DNA from: Plantactinospora endophytica
GTDB lineage: Bacteria; Actinomycetota; Actinomycetes; Mycobacteriales; Micromonosporaceae
NCBI RefSeq assembly: GCF_016862915.1
Contig: NZ_BONW01000004.1
Location: 186,001-250,000, forward strand
DNA: 64,000 nt
Direction: 5' to 3'
Part shown: positions 1-9,157 of the stretch, piece after piece
Layout of the letters: the number at the start of each line of letters is the position of its first letter
How positions within the stretch are numbered: position 1 is the stretch's first letter
The notes under the pieces: model-generated
Database searches by the model: none
What the model was told of the DNA's origin: nothing
Seen by the model: only the letters and a program-made list of their open reading frames with translations
Program-made: the position numbers and the translations under genes

Positions 1-877
1 GCACGGCCTGCGCTGGGCGGTCGGAGCCGGACTGTTCCAACTGGTCTTCGCGGTCAACTGGCAGTGGACGTCGGAGGGCCAGGACGTGCAGCGGGCGATC
101 GGCGAGGTCGGCGGGGAGGCGCTCGGCCTGGCCCTGACGATCGCGGTCGCGGTCGCCCTCCGGAACTGGCTGCGCTGGCGTACCGAACTCGCCGCCGGGC
201 TGGCGCACGCCGAGCAGGAGCGGCGGCTGGAGGCCGGGCGCCGTACGGCGGAGGAGCGGTTGCAGATCGCCCGTGAGCTGCACGATGTGGTGGCGCACAC
301 GCTGACCGTGGTGGGTGTGCAGTTGCGGGTGGTGGACGAGGCACTGGACGACTCCACCGACGAGGCGCGGGCCGCGCTGCGTACCGCGCAGGAGATCCGG
401 GCCAAGGCGGTGGCCGACCTGCGGTCGCTGATCGACGTACTGCGTGGTCCGGACGACCGGTCCGCTGCCGGCGCCGTCCCGGCCCCGCAGGCCGACCTCG
501 GCGGCCTGGCCGAACTCACCACCCGGACCCGGGCCAGCGGCCTGGAGGTCGTCCTCGACGTCACCGGCGAGCCCGGCACCGTGGCCGCGCCGGTGGCGCT
601 GGCCTGCTACCGGGTGATCCAGGAGGCGCTGACCAACACGGTGAAGCACGCGGCTGCCCACCGGGCCATAGTGCGGTTGACGATCACCGACGACGAGGTC
701 GGCGTGGAGGTGGTCGACGACGGCATCGGTCCCGGTCCGGGCTCGGTGCCGGGGCACGGCGTCAACGGGATGCGGGAACGGGTCACCGCCCTCGGCGGCA
801 CCCTGACCGCCGGCCCGGCCGACGGCGGTGGCTACGCGGTGCGCGCGACGATTCCTGTGGCAGGCTTCCGGCCGTGA
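1..877 (+). CDS. Two-component sensor histidine kinase (NarL/DesK type), 5' end missing
   Basis: The frame is open to base 2, so the N-terminal sensor/membrane part lies outside the window. The visible part begins with the end of a hydrophobic segment, then a HisKA_3 dimerisation domain with the phosphoacceptor in ARELHDVVAHTL. A HATPase_c domain follows, with N box ALTNTVKHA and G boxes DDGIG and GHGVNGMRERV. The family autophosphorylates on His and passes the phosphate to a NarL-type regulator. The stop overlaps the start of the next gene (GTGA), so kinase and regulator are translationally coupled. The signal sensed cannot be read from this fragment. Confidence 0.9.
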   Translation, partial: HGLRWAVGAGLFQLVFAVNWQWTSEGQDVQRAIGEVGGEALGLALTIAVAVALRNWLRWRTELAAGLAHAEQERRLEAGRRTAEERLQIARELHDVVAHTLTVVGVQLRVVDEALDDSTDEARAALRTAQEIRAKAVADLRSLIDVLRGPDDRSAAGAVPAPQADLGGLAELTTRTRASGLEVVLDVTGEPGTVAAPVALACYRVIQEALTNTVKHAAAHRAIVRLTITDDEVGVEVVDDGIGPGPGSVPGHGVNGMRERVTALGGTLTAGPADGGGYAVRATIPVAGFRP

Positions 878-1557
878 CGATCAGGGTGCTGCTCGCCGAC
901 GACCAGGCCCTGGTGCGGGCCGGGTTCCGCAGCCTGCTGCGCCGGGGGCGGGAGATCGAGGTGGTGGGCGAGGCGGCCAGCGGCGACGAGGCGGTCCGGC
1001 TGGCCCGTACCCTGCGTCCGGACGTGGTGCTGATGGACATCCGGATGCCGGGCCTGGACGGTCTCGCAGCCACCGAACGGATCGTGACCGACCCGGCGAT
1101 GTCCGGCTGTCGGGTGATCATCCTGACCACGTTCGAGACCGACGAGTACGTCTTCGCCGCCCTGCGTGCCGGAGCCAGCGGGTTCCTCACCAAGGAGATC
1201 GAGCCTGCGCAGCTCCGTCAGGCGGTCGGGATCGTCGCCGCTGGCGAGGCGCTGCTCTCGCCGAGCGTCACCCGCCGGGTCGTCGAGCAGTTCGCGCACC
1301 GGCCGGTGGCGGCGACCGACACCGGGGCGCGGCTGGCGGTGCTCACCGAACGGGAGCGCGAGGTGCTCCGGCTGGTCGCCACCGGGCTGACCAACGACCA
1401 GATCGCCGGGCGGCTGTTCATCAGTCCGCTGACCGCCAAGACCCACATCACCCGGGCGATCGGCAAGCTCGGCGTCCGGGACCGGGTCCAGTTGGTGATC
1501 CTGGCGTACGAGACCGGCCTGGTCCGCCCCGGCACCCCGGCCGAACCGCCGGACTGA
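874..1557 (+). CDS. LuxR/NarL-family response regulator
   Basis: A 227-residue cytoplasmic response regulator and partner of the upstream kinase. The receiver domain (about residues 1-120) has acidic residues LLADDQ and the phosphorylated Asp in VVLMDIRMPG. The C-terminal LuxR HTH (about 150-215) reads LTEREREVLRLVATGLTNDQ, then TAKTHITRAIGKLGVRDR. The GTG start overlaps the kinase stop by 4 nt, which fixes it. Target genes are unknown. The convergent efflux gene is behind a terminator and is more likely controlled by its own TetR. Confidence 0.93.
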   Translation: MTIRVLLADDQALVRAGFRSLLRRGREIEVVGEAASGDEAVRLARTLRPDVVLMDIRMPGLDGLAATERIVTDPAMSGCRVIILTTFETDEYVFAALRAGASGFLTKEIEPAQLRQAVGIVAAGEALLSPSVTRRVVEQFAHRPVAATDTGARLAVLTEREREVLRLVATGLTNDQIAGRLFISPLTAKTHITRAIGKLGVRDRVQLVILAYETGLVRPGTPAEPPD

Positions 1558-1610
1558 GCCGGTGCGGTCGGTGGGGTCGGGAGGCGGAGGCGCCGAGGCG
1601 GCCGGGATCG

Positions 1611-1652
1611 CCGGGTCGGGGCGCCGCCCCGACGGGCGGCACCCCGACCCGG
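1611..1652. terminator. Bidirectional terminator between the response regulator and the MFS gene
   Basis: An 11-bp plus 7-bp stem (CCGGGTCGGGG, then GCCGCCC) broken by one C/A mismatch and closed by a 4-nt loop. It sits between convergent genes. No T-run follows, as is usual in high-GC actinobacteria. Confidence 0.75.
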
Positions 1653-1679
1653 CGAGGGGAGGTGGCGGGCGTTCCGGGG

Positions 1680-3107
1680 TCAGCCGACCGCCGCCGCCTC
1701 GGCTACCTGCTCGGCGTCCGGCCGGAGCTGCGGGGCGGCCAGGGTGAGGGCGATGTTGACGGCCGCGAACACGGCGGCGACCAGCAGTCCACGGTGGAAG
1801 CCCTCGACCAGCGCCTGCTGCTGGCCGGCTCCCTGGGCCAGCGCGTCGCCGACCCGGCTGCTGGACAGCGTGGTGACGACGCCCAGCCCGAGTGCGCCAC
1901 CGACCTGGAAGAAGGCGTTCAGCACGCCCGAGGCCGCGCCCGCCTCGTGGTTCGCCACGTCGGCCACCGCGACGATCTGGGCCGGCACGCTCAGCGTGAC
2001 GATGCCGAAGCCGAAGAGCAGCAGTCCGGGCAGCAGTTCGGTGGTGTAGTCGCCGGCCGCTCCGGCCCGGCTGAGCAGCAGCAGGCCGGCCAGGCCGACG
2101 GCGGCGCCGGCGAGCTGCACGGTACGGGTGCCGAGCCGGTGCACGAGCTGGCTGGCGAGTACTGCGCCGAGGATGGCCGTGAAGCCCATCGGCAGGAAGT
2201 GCAGTCCGGCCTCCAGCGCCGAGTCGCCGCGTACCTGCTGGAGGTAGATCGCGGTCAGGAAGAACATCGCGAGGAAGGCGGCACCGTTGAGCGCCAGGGC
2301 GGCACTCGACACGCCCAGCGCCCGGGACCGGAACAGCCGCAGCGGCACCAGCGGGGCGGCCGAGCGCGCCTCGACGGCGACGAAGGCGACAAGCAGGGCG
2401 GTGCCGCCGATCAGGAAGCCGAGCACCTCGAACGAGCCCCAGCCGCTCGGCTCGGCGCGTACGACTCCGAAGACGACCGCGAGCAGCCCGGTGGTGCCGA
2501 GCAGTGCGCCGGCCGCGTCGAAGGTGCGCGGGCCGGTCTGGTCGTGCCGGATGTCCCGTACGAAGGTGGGCAGGACGGCGACCAGCGCGAGCACGATCGG
2601 CACGTTGACGAAGAAGACCCAGCGCCAGGTCAGCGAGTCGACGAGCAGACCGCCGGCCACCACTCCGAGGGTGCCGCCGAGCCCGGCGAGGCCACCCCAG
2701 ACGCCCATCGCGATGTTGCGTTCCCGGCCGTGCGGGTACGTGACGGTGAGGATGGCGAGCGCGGCGGGGGAGAGCATGGCGCCGCCCAGTCCCTGTACGG
2801 CGCGGGCGCCGATCAGGAAGCCGGGTGAGTCGGCGAGGCCGGCGACCATCGAGGCGGCGCCGAAGAGCAGTAGCCCGGCGACGAAGACCCGCCGGGGGCC
2901 GAGCAGGTCGGCGGCCCGCCCGCCGAGCAGCAGGAAACCGCCGAAGAGCAGCGTGTACGCGCTGATCACCCATTGCAGGCTGTCGGGCGTGAAGCCCAGG
3001 TCGGTCTGGATGTGCGGGAGCGCGACGTTCACGATCGTCACGTCCAGCACCACGATGAACTGCGCGAGTGCCAACACCGCGAGGGTGGCCCAGGGACTGC
3101 GTCGCAT
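1680..3107 (-). CDS. MFS drug efflux transporter, DHA2 (EmrB/QacA-like) family
   Basis: A 475-residue polytopic membrane protein, a normal length for DHA2 proton-drug antiporters with about 14 helices. Helix 1 carries the family signature LDVTIVNVALPHI (motif D1). The loop GGRAADLLGPRRVF is motif A, and GGALGLGV-type glycine motifs follow later. The ATG at 3107 is preceded by AGAGGT. It is divergent from a TetR-family gene, with a long palindrome in the shared intergenic region, the standard arrangement for a substrate-inducible efflux pump. The drug specificity is not visible. Confidence 0.92.
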   Translation of the reverse strand: MRRSPWATLAVLALAQFIVVLDVTIVNVALPHIQTDLGFTPDSLQWVISAYTLLFGGFLLLGGRAADLLGPRRVFVAGLLLFGAASMVAGLADSPGFLIGARAVQGLGGAMLSPAALAILTVTYPHGRERNIAMGVWGGLAGLGGTLGVVAGGLLVDSLTWRWVFFVNVPIVLALVAVLPTFVRDIRHDQTGPRTFDAAGALLGTTGLLAVVFGVVRAEPSGWGSFEVLGFLIGGTALLVAFVAVEARSAAPLVPLRLFRSRALGVSSAALALNGAAFLAMFFLTAIYLQQVRGDSALEAGLHFLPMGFTAILGAVLASQLVHRLGTRTVQLAGAAVGLAGLLLLSRAGAAGDYTTELLPGLLLFGFGIVTLSVPAQIVAVADVANHEAGAASGVLNAFFQVGGALGLGVVTTLSSSRVGDALAQGAGQQQALVEGFHRGLLVAAVFAAVNIALTLAAPQLRPDAEQVAEAAAVG

Positions 3108-3170
3108 TAGCTACCTCTTTGCCGAAGCCGAGACCATGGAAGATGTGTACGCCATACGTCTACGCCGTAC

Positions 3171-3206
3171 GTATGCACCGTAGACAAGGAAGTCTACGGT
3201 GTATAC
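3171..3206. promoter_or_regulatory. TetR operator palindrome between the efflux and repressor genes
   Basis: Inverted repeat: CACCGTAGAC (3176-3185), 6 nt, GTCTACGGTG (3192-3201), perfect over 10 bp. It extends outward after one mismatch into GTAT/ATAC, so 14 of 15 positions pair. It covers the putative -35 (TAGACA 3181-3186) and -10 (TATACT 3202-3207) of the repressor gene, so bound protein would block its promoter. A partial GTCTACG half-site also occurs at 3158-3164 towards the efflux gene. Confidence 0.85.
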
Positions 3207-3214
3207 TTCGCGGT

Positions 3215-3919
3215 GTGGCAAGTATGAGCAAGGACACGTCCCGGCAGCGGCGGCTCGACCCGGACCGGCTGGTGGCGTCCGCCCTGGAACTCGCCGACGC
3301 CGAGGGACTGCCGGCGGTGACCGTCCGGCGGCTCGCCCAGAGCCACGGCGTCACCCCGATGGCCCTCTACCGGCACTTCCGGGACAAGGACGAGCTGCTC
3401 GACGCGCTGGCCGCACACCTGTTCGCCTCAGTCGTGGTGCCCGAGCCCAGCGACGCGCCCTGGCCCGAACAGTTCCGGGAGCTGCTGGCCGCGATCCTCG
3501 CCGCGCTGTCGCCGCACCCCAACGTCGCCGGGCTGACCCTCACCCGGATCTTCGCCTCGGACCCGGGGCTGGCCCTGGCCGAACGCACCCTCGGGCTGCT
3601 CGCCGAGGCGGGCTTCTCGGCCGAGCAGTCCGCCGAGGTCGGCAGCCAGGTCCTCTGCTCGCTGATCGCGATCGTCACCCCCGACCCGGCCGGCGCCGAC
3701 ACCCTGGACCCCGAGGCCCGGGAGGACCGGCTGCGGGCCAAGCGGCTCTCGCTCGCGGCGCTCCCGCCCCGGCGCTACCCGCACGTGGTCGCCGCCGCCG
3801 ACGCCCTGGTGCACTGCACCAGCGGACAACGCGACCCGGAACTGGCCGTGGACCTGATCGTCGCCGGGGTCCGCGCGGTCCGCCCGGCGGTGAAACCCGG
3901 ACGAGGCCGGGCGGGGTGA
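3215..3919 (+). CDS. TetR/AcrR-family repressor of the divergent efflux pump
   Basis: A 234-residue repressor. The N-terminal HTH is VRRLAQSHGVTPMALYRHF (about residues 28-50), followed by a TetR_C-like ligand domain. I chose GTG 3215 because TATACT lies exactly 7 nt upstream and there is no Shine-Dalgarno, a leaderless arrangement. ATG 3224 is the alternative and loses three residues. The operator at 3171-3206 overlaps its promoter, so autorepression as well as repression of the MFS gene is likely. The inducer is unknown. Confidence 0.9.
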   Translation: MASMSKDTSRQRRLDPDRLVASALELADAEGLPAVTVRRLAQSHGVTPMALYRHFRDKDELLDALAAHLFASVVVPEPSDAPWPEQFRELLAAILAALSPHPNVAGLTLTRIFASDPGLALAERTLGLLAEAGFSAEQSAEVGSQVLCSLIAIVTPDPAGADTLDPEAREDRLRAKRLSLAALPPRRYPHVVAAADALVHCTSGQRDPELAVDLIVAGVRAVRPAVKPGRGRAG

Positions 3920-3990
3920 ACGACTAGGCTTGCAGGGTTCTGTCCGGATGCCGCCGGGGGGCCGGCTGCCGCCCGAGAGCTGGAGTCTTG

Positions 3991-5508
3991 ATGAGCACGA
4001 CCGTCCTGCCCTCGTACGACGACGTCGTCGAGCGCTACGCCCCGGTGATCGGCCTGGAGACCCACGTCGAACTGGGCACGAAGACCAAGATGTTCTGCGG
4101 CTGCCCGACCGACTTCGGCGGCGAGCCGAACACCCGGGTCTGCCCGGTCTGCCTCGGGCTGCCCGGCTCGCTGCCGGTGGCCAACAAGGCGGCGATCGAG
4201 GCGACCATCCGGATCGGCCTCGCGCTGAACTGCTCGATCGCGCCGTGGGGCCGGTTCGCCCGGAAGAACTACTTCTACCCGGACATGCCGAAGAACTTCC
4301 AGATCAGCCAGTACGACGAGCCGCTCTGCGTGGACGGCTGGCTCGACGTGGAGATCGTCGGCGAGGACGGCCAGCCCGAGCTGTTCCGGGTCGGCATCGA
4401 GCGGGTGCACCTGGAGGAGGACACCGGCAAGAGCCTGCACGTCGGCGGGGCCACCGGGCGGATCCACGGCGCGACCGAGTCGCTTGTCGACTACAACCGG
4501 GCCGGCATCCCGCTGGTCGAAATCGTCACCAAGCCGGTCGCCGGTACCGGCGCGCAGGCCCCGATCGTGGCTCGGGCGTACGTCACCGAACTGCGCGACG
4601 TGATCCGCTCGCTGGGCGTCTCCGACGTCCGGATGGAGGAGGGCTCGCTGCGCTGCGACGTCAACACGTCGCTGTCGCCGGCCGGCTCCGCCGAGTGGGG
4701 CACCCGGACCGAGACCAAGAACGTCAACTCGCTGCGCTCGGTCGAGCGGGCCGTCCGTTCGGAGATGCTGCGCCAGGCCGCCGTGCTCGACGGCGGTGGC
4801 CGGATCGTCCAGGAGACCCGGCACTTCCACGAGGACACCGGCGACACCACCTCGGGCCGGTCCAAGGAGACCGCCACCGACTACCGCTACTTCCCCGAGC
4901 CCGACCTGGTGCCGCTGGCCCCGGACACGGACTGGGTGGCCGAGCTTAAGGCGGCGCTGCCGGAGCTGCCCCGGGTGCACCGGCGGCGGTTGCAGCAGGA
5001 GTGGGGCCTGAACGACCACGACATGCAGTCGGTGCTCAACGCCGGTGCGGTCGAGCTGATCGAGCAGACCGTGGCCGCCGGCACCACTCCGGCCGGTGCC
5101 CGGAAGTGGTGGCTGGGCGAGCTGTCCCGGCGGGCCAACGAGGCCGGCGTCGAGCTGGCCGCCGTCGGTGCCACCCCGGCGCAGGTGGCCGAGCTGCAGA
5201 AGCTGGTGGACGCGGGCAAGCTCAACGACAAGCTGGCCCGTACGGTGCTGGAGGGTGTGGTGGCGGGCGAGGGCTCGCCGAGCGAGATCATGGCCGCTCG
5301 CGGCCTGGAGGTGGTCTCCGACACCGGCGCGCTGACCGCCGCCGTGGACGAGGCCATCGCCGCCAACCCGGACATCGCGGCCAAGGTCCGCGACGGCAAG
5401 GTGGCGGCGGCCGGCGCGCTGGTCGGCGCCGTCATGAAGAGCACCCGGGGCGCGGACGCGAAGACCGTCCGCTCGCTGATCCTGTCCCGGCTCGGCGTCG
5501 AGGGCTGA
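3991..5508 (+). CDS. gatB: Aspartyl/glutamyl-tRNA amidotransferase subunit B
   Basis: Subunit B of the GatCAB amidotransferase, which converts misacylated Glu-tRNA(Gln) or Asp-tRNA(Asn) to the amide form by phosphorylating the acyl group and using ammonia from GatA. 505 residues, full length. Diagnostic N-terminal motif [10 protein letters not shown] (residues 20-30), then zinc-site cysteines CGCPTDFGG and CPVCLG. It has a conserved GatB core and a C-terminal YqeY-like tail domain. GGAG lies 5 nt before ATG 3991, better placed than for TTG 3988. gatA and gatC are not in the visible upstream stretch. The last codons belong to a 24-bp tandem repeat. Confidence 0.97.
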   Translation: MSTTVLPSYDDVVERYAPVIGLETHVELGTKTKMFCGCPTDFGGEPNTRVCPVCLGLPGSLPVANKAAIEATIRIGLALNCSIAPWGRFARKNYFYPDMPKNFQISQYDEPLCVDGWLDVEIVGEDGQPELFRVGIERVHLEEDTGKSLHVGGATGRIHGATESLVDYNRAGIPLVEIVTKPVAGTGAQAPIVARAYVTELRDVIRSLGVSDVRMEEGSLRCDVNTSLSPAGSAEWGTRTETKNVNSLRSVERAVRSEMLRQAAVLDGGGRIVQETRHFHEDTGDTTSGRSKETATDYRYFPEPDLVPLAPDTDWVAELKAALPELPRVHRRRLQQEWGLNDHDMQSVLNAGAVELIEQTVAAGTTPAGARKWWLGELSRRANEAGVELAAVGATPAQVAELQKLVDAGKLNDKLARTVLEGVVAGEGSPSEIMAARGLEVVSDTGALTAAVDEAIAANPDIAAKVRDGKVAAAGALVGAVMKSTRGADAKTVRSLILSRLGVEG

Positions 5509-5556
5509 TCCCGGCTCGGCGTCGAGGGCTGATCCCGGCTCGGCGTCGAGGGCTGA
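5485..5556 (+). repeat. Three tandem 24-bp copies of the gatB 3' end, each with the stop codon
   Basis: Three identical 24-bp units at 5485-5508, 5509-5532 and 5533-5556. Each encodes SRLGVEG plus TGA in the gatB frame. The first unit is the true gene end and the other two lie downstream. A stop readthrough would add identical heptapeptides. Confidence 0.95.
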
Positions 5557-5566
5557 CCGGTACGCA

Positions 5567-5609
5567 AAGGGCTCCGTCCCGTCGCGATCCGCGCGGGGCC
5601 GGAGCCCTT
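5567..5609. terminator. Terminator hairpin between gatB and the metallophosphoesterase
   Basis: AAGGGCTCCG (5567-5576) pairs perfectly with CGGAGCCCTT (5600-5609). The 23-nt loop holds a smaller CCCG/CGGG pairing. It serves two convergent genes. Confidence 0.75.
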
Positions 5610-5692
5610 CGGCGTACCCGGGGGTCGGAACCCGCCGGCTCATCTGCGGGGGCCGGGGCGCCGTCGGCGTACCCGAAATCGGTGCGGCGGCG

Positions 5693-7336
5693 TCAGCCGG
5701 TGGGGGTCGGGTCCGGTGGCGGGGCACCGGCCGGCGGGATCGGACTGGCCGGGGTCGGCGTGCCGGGGGTCGGGGTTGCCGGGGTCGGCGGTTCCGGCTT
5801 CTCGACCACGTGCCGTTCCAGGTTGACCTGCGCCTCGCCGGTGCCGCCGAGCAGGATGTCGTCGTACGCCTGTAGCGCCCGCTGCTGGTCGAAGTAGAGC
5901 ACCGACATCGCCAGCGGGGTCGGCTTGTCGCCCTCCAGGCCACGCAGCCCGGCCCCGCCGGTGGAGCCCTGCACCTGGAGCTGGGTCGGCATCGCGCCCG
6001 GCACCTGTGGCAGTTCACGCACCTCGCGGCTGTGCGTGTGCCCGGCCAGCACCAGCGGTGTGACGCCGGAGAGCGCCTCGGCCGACGCCGGGTCGTGCAC
6101 CAGGGCGATGTCGACCGGCTTGCCGGAGGCCCGGATCGTCGAGGCCAACTTCTCGCCGGCCCCGGTCACCTGGTCGACCGTCTGCGGCAGGGCGCCGGAC
6201 CCGGCCGGCGAGGTCTCCTTGTCCGGGGTGAAGCGGGGGTCGCCGATGCCGGCGATGGTCAGCCCGGCGACGTTGACGATCGAGTTGTCGAGTACGACGG
6301 CGTTCGGCTGCCGGTCGACGGCGGCGGCGGTGGCCGGCGAGTCGTGGTTGCCCCGGATGAAGACGTACGGCACCTTGAGCAGGCCGATCGAGCCGACGAA
6401 GGACGCCTCCGGCTCGCTGCCCCAGTCGGTCATGTCCCCGGTGTCGATCACTACGTCGATCTTGAACTGCTCGACCACGGTCCGGACCACCTGCCAGGCG
6501 GTCGGGTTCAGGTGCAGGTCGGAGACGTGCAGCACGCGTACGGTGCCCTGCTCCTGGTCGAAGACCGGCAGGGTGGAGACGGTGGTGTAGAGCTGGCTGA
6601 CGTTGCCGACCATCCGCTGGAGCTGGTCGGCGTACCGGCCGTAGTCGTTGGCGATCCGTCGGGCGTCGCCGACGATGGCCGGGGCGTTGACCAGGAGTCC
6701 CTCGTACCGGGGTTCCTCGATCGAGTCCGGCCGGAAGGTCAGCGCGGCGATGCCGAGGCTGCCGCCGGTGATCAGCAGGGCGAGCCCGCCGGACCAGGCC
6801 ACCCGACGGGTACGCCGGAACACCAGCGCCGCCAGGATCATGCTGGCCAGTACGGAGACCGCGACCGTGCGTACGCCGACCCGGATCACGCCGTTGGTCA
6901 CGTCGCTGACGGCGGACTGGCTGGCCCGGCTGATGCTGGCCGGGTCGTCGATCAGTGCCTCGGTGCGGCGCTGGTCGAGCGAGCCGAGCCGGACCGAGAG
7001 GTGTGCCGGGCCGGAGTGGCTGCTGAGCTGGAGCGCGCCGAGCGGCGGGATGGTGACGGTGGTGCCGCCGTCGACCGACGGTGTGATCGCCATCTCCGCC
7101 CGGAACGGCCCGATGTCGGTCTGCATCCGGCCGCCGAGCAGGACTCCGACGACGATCCCGACCACCGTGACGGCGATGATCGACAACGCCGTACCGGTCC
7201 GCCGGCTCGGCTTCGACGTCACCACGGCCCTGACGCCACGTACGGCGGAACGCGACCAGCGCAGCACACGCCGAGCCGCCGGGGGCGACGTGCCCCCGGC
7301 GGCTCCGGTGTCGTTCCTCCGCCTGTCCATGCTCAA
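5693..7336 (-). CDS. Membrane-anchored calcineurin-type metallophosphoesterase
   Basis: About 547 residues. Topology: a cytoplasmic basic N-terminus, TM1 at about 49-68, an external segment, TM2/TM3 at about 156-203, then an external catalytic domain. Metal-binding motifs are in order: SDLH (272-275), DTGDMTDWG (298-306), GNHD (329-332) and GHTH (432-435), with LVHD before the last. The tail is a Pro/Thr-rich low-complexity segment. The substrate is unknown; the family includes nucleotidases and phosphodiesterases. AGGTGAT lies 6 nt before TTG 7336, so I prefer that start; ATG 7330 is possible. Confidence 0.85.
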   Translation of the reverse strand: MSMDRRRNDTGAAGGTSPPAARRVLRWSRSAVRGVRAVVTSKPSRRTGTALSIIAVTVVGIVVGVLLGGRMQTDIGPFRAEMAITPSVDGGTTVTIPPLGALQLSSHSGPAHLSVRLGSLDQRRTEALIDDPASISRASQSAVSDVTNGVIRVGVRTVAVSVLASMILAALVFRRTRRVAWSGGLALLITGGSLGIAALTFRPDSIEEPRYEGLLVNAPAIVGDARRIANDYGRYADQLQRMVGNVSQLYTTVSTLPVFDQEQGTVRVLHVSDLHLNPTAWQVVRTVVEQFKIDVVIDTGDMTDWGSEPEASFVGSIGLLKVPYVFIRGNHDSPATAAAVDRQPNAVVLDNSIVNVAGLTIAGIGDPRFTPDKETSPAGSGALPQTVDQVTGAGEKLASTIRASGKPVDIALVHDPASAEALSGVTPLVLAGHTHSREVRELPQVPGAMPTQLQVQGSTGGAGLRGLEGDKPTPLAMSVLYFDQQRALQAYDDILLGGTGEAQVNLERHVVEKPEPPTPATPTPGTPTPASPIPPAGAPPPDPTPTG

Positions 7337-7456
7337 TCATCACCTGCCCAAAGCGACATCTTCAAAACCCGCCGCAGGTCGCACGCCATTTCCACCGCGG
7401 GTATGAGCTAGCTCTCCCCGCGTGGCGGGGCCGGACCCGCCCCCGGGTGTCGGGCG

Positions 7457-8689
7457 TCAGCTCTTGCCGGCCGCGCCGCCGGAGAAGACCAGCCGGAAGA
7501 TCCGATCGTCCTCGGGGGCCGGGTCGCGCTTGCCGTCGTGGTTGGAGGTGGAGATCCACAGCGAGCCGTCCGGCGCGGCGACCGCCGTCCGGAGCCGACC
7601 GTACTCGCCGACCAGCAGCGGGCGGGGCTGGCCAAGTACCGTACCGGCGGCGGTGAGTTCCACCAGCCAGAGCCGCTCGCCCCGCAGGCAGGCCGCCACG
7701 AGGACGCGTTCGATCATCGCGGCCCCGGAGCAGGACGCCTCGGCGGTACTCCAGGTGACCAGCGGATCGACGTACTTCTCGGCGTCGGCGCCGCCCCCGC
7801 TGGTGCCCTCGACCTCGGGCCAGCCGTAGTTCTTGCCCGGCGTGATCAGGTTGATCTCGTCCCACTGGTTCTGCCCGAACTCGGTGGCGTAGAGCCGCTT
7901 GTTGGCGTCCCAGGCGATGCCCTGCACGTTCCGGTGCCCGTACGACCAGACCAGCGAGTTCGGGAACGGGTTGCCCGGTGCCGGCTTGCCGGCGGCGGTC
8001 ATCCGGAGGATCTTGCCGCCGAGGCTCTTCAGGTCCTGGGACAGCCCACGCTCAGAGGCGTCACCGGTGGTGGCGTAGAGGTAGCCGTCCGGCCCGAAGC
8101 CGAGCCGGCCGCCGTTGTGGATGCCGGAGAGCGGGATGCCGGTGACGATCGGCGTCGGCTCCGCACCCAGGGTCAGCTTGGCGACCCGGTTGTCCTCGCT
8201 GGTGGAGTAGTAGACAAAGACGGTCTTGTCCCGCTGGTAGGCCGGCGAGACGGCGATGCCCAGCAGGCCGCCCTCGCCGGCCGCGTCGACCTCGTCGAGG
8301 GTCTGCACGGTGGTGACCCTGAGCCCGTTGGTGTCCGACTCCGGGCCGACCTTGAGGATCTTGGCGGTGTCCCGCTCGGTCACCAGCGCGCCGCCGTCGG
8401 GCAGGAAGGCGATCCCCCACGGGATCTGCAAACGACGGGCGAGCACGGTCGCCGCCACCTGCTGCCCGGCTCCACCCTGACTGGGTGAGACGGACGGGGT
8501 CGGGAACCTCGGCGGCTCGCCGGCCGGATCCGGTTCCGGCTCGCCGAAGGCGCAACCACTGGTGACGAGCACGGCCGCCGCACAGAGCGCGACCGCCGCG
8601 CGCCGACGGCTGAGTCTGGGGTACGGGCGAGCGCTCACCCGGACCAGGGTAGTCCGATCCCGTCGTACGCCGTCGGTCCGCTCGATCAT
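7457..8689 (-). CDS. PQQ-dependent sugar dehydrogenase-like lipoprotein (GSDH family)
   Basis: A secreted lipoprotein. A basic N-region is followed by a hydrophobic stretch and lipobox VTSGC, then a six-bladed beta-propeller of the glucose/sorbosone dehydrogenase family. Family motifs: PWGIAFLPDG, GEGGLLGIAVSP, HNGGRLGFGPDGYLY, GHRNVQGIAW and PGKNYGWPEV. Related proteins oxidise sugar aldoses with PQQ and calcium, but actinobacterial members are largely uncharacterised. The start is uncertain: ATG 8689 is given, with ATG 8713 and GTG 8638 in the same frame. GTG 8638 gives the most usual signal-peptide length. No neighbour explains its substrate. Confidence 0.85.
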   Translation of the reverse strand: MIERTDGVRRDRTTLVRVSARPYPRLSRRRAAVALCAAAVLVTSGCAFGEPEPDPAGEPPRFPTPSVSPSQGGAGQQVAATVLARRLQIPWGIAFLPDGGALVTERDTAKILKVGPESDTNGLRVTTVQTLDEVDAAGEGGLLGIAVSPAYQRDKTVFVYYSTSEDNRVAKLTLGAEPTPIVTGIPLSGIHNGGRLGFGPDGYLYATTGDASERGLSQDLKSLGGKILRMTAAGKPAPGNPFPNSLVWSYGHRNVQGIAWDANKRLYATEFGQNQWDEINLITPGKNYGWPEVEGTSGGGADAEKYVDPLVTWSTAEASCSGAAMIERVLVAACLRGERLWLVELTAAGTVLGQPRPLLVGEYGRLRTAVAAPDGSLWISTSNHDGKRDPAPEDDRIFRLVFSGGAAGKS

Positions 8690-9157
8690 CCACACCGATC
8701 TTTCCTCGGTCATCCCACCGGTCTTTCGGAGTCGTCGCTGGCCGGAGCGCCGGTCGGCGCGACCGTGGCCGCGTCCGGACGCCGCCCGGTCGGGTCGCCG
8801 CACCGGTCGACCCGTCAGCGGAGAGAGTCTCCGTGCCCCCCGGCCGGTTCCCGCCCCGGTCCGCGTTCGCGCCGGTCGGGCTGGCGCGCTTCCCGCACTG
8901 CGTAATTCCGCACGGGAGTGCCGCCTTTCGGCCGACGCGGAAATCGACGCAACCTTCCTTCCGTGCCCCATTGGTGCCCGGCCGGAACGCCGGTCATTGC
9001 GGGCGTACGGGATGTTGCGGTCAACGACGGAGATCGACATCCGGCCGCCGTACCCCGGTCGGCGGTGCGGGATCGCGCAGCGGGTGAAGGCGCTGTGAAA
9101 AAACACCTGAGCCGACTTGCCCGGCCCGGCTTGAATTGTTGCCGGAGAGGGGGCGCG
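8690..9157. other. Divergent intergenic region with no gene called
   Basis: It holds the leaders of the PQQ lipoprotein gene (leftward) and the LuxR-like regulator (rightward). The leftward frame stays open across it, but the residues are Arg/Ala/Gly-rich and do not look coding. No clear promoter consensus or large palindrome was found. Confidence 0.5.

Noticed and set aside
832-6018. Long minus-strand frames across the response regulator and gatB
   Set aside because: Antisense to clear genes with known motifs; composition typical of third-position GC bias.
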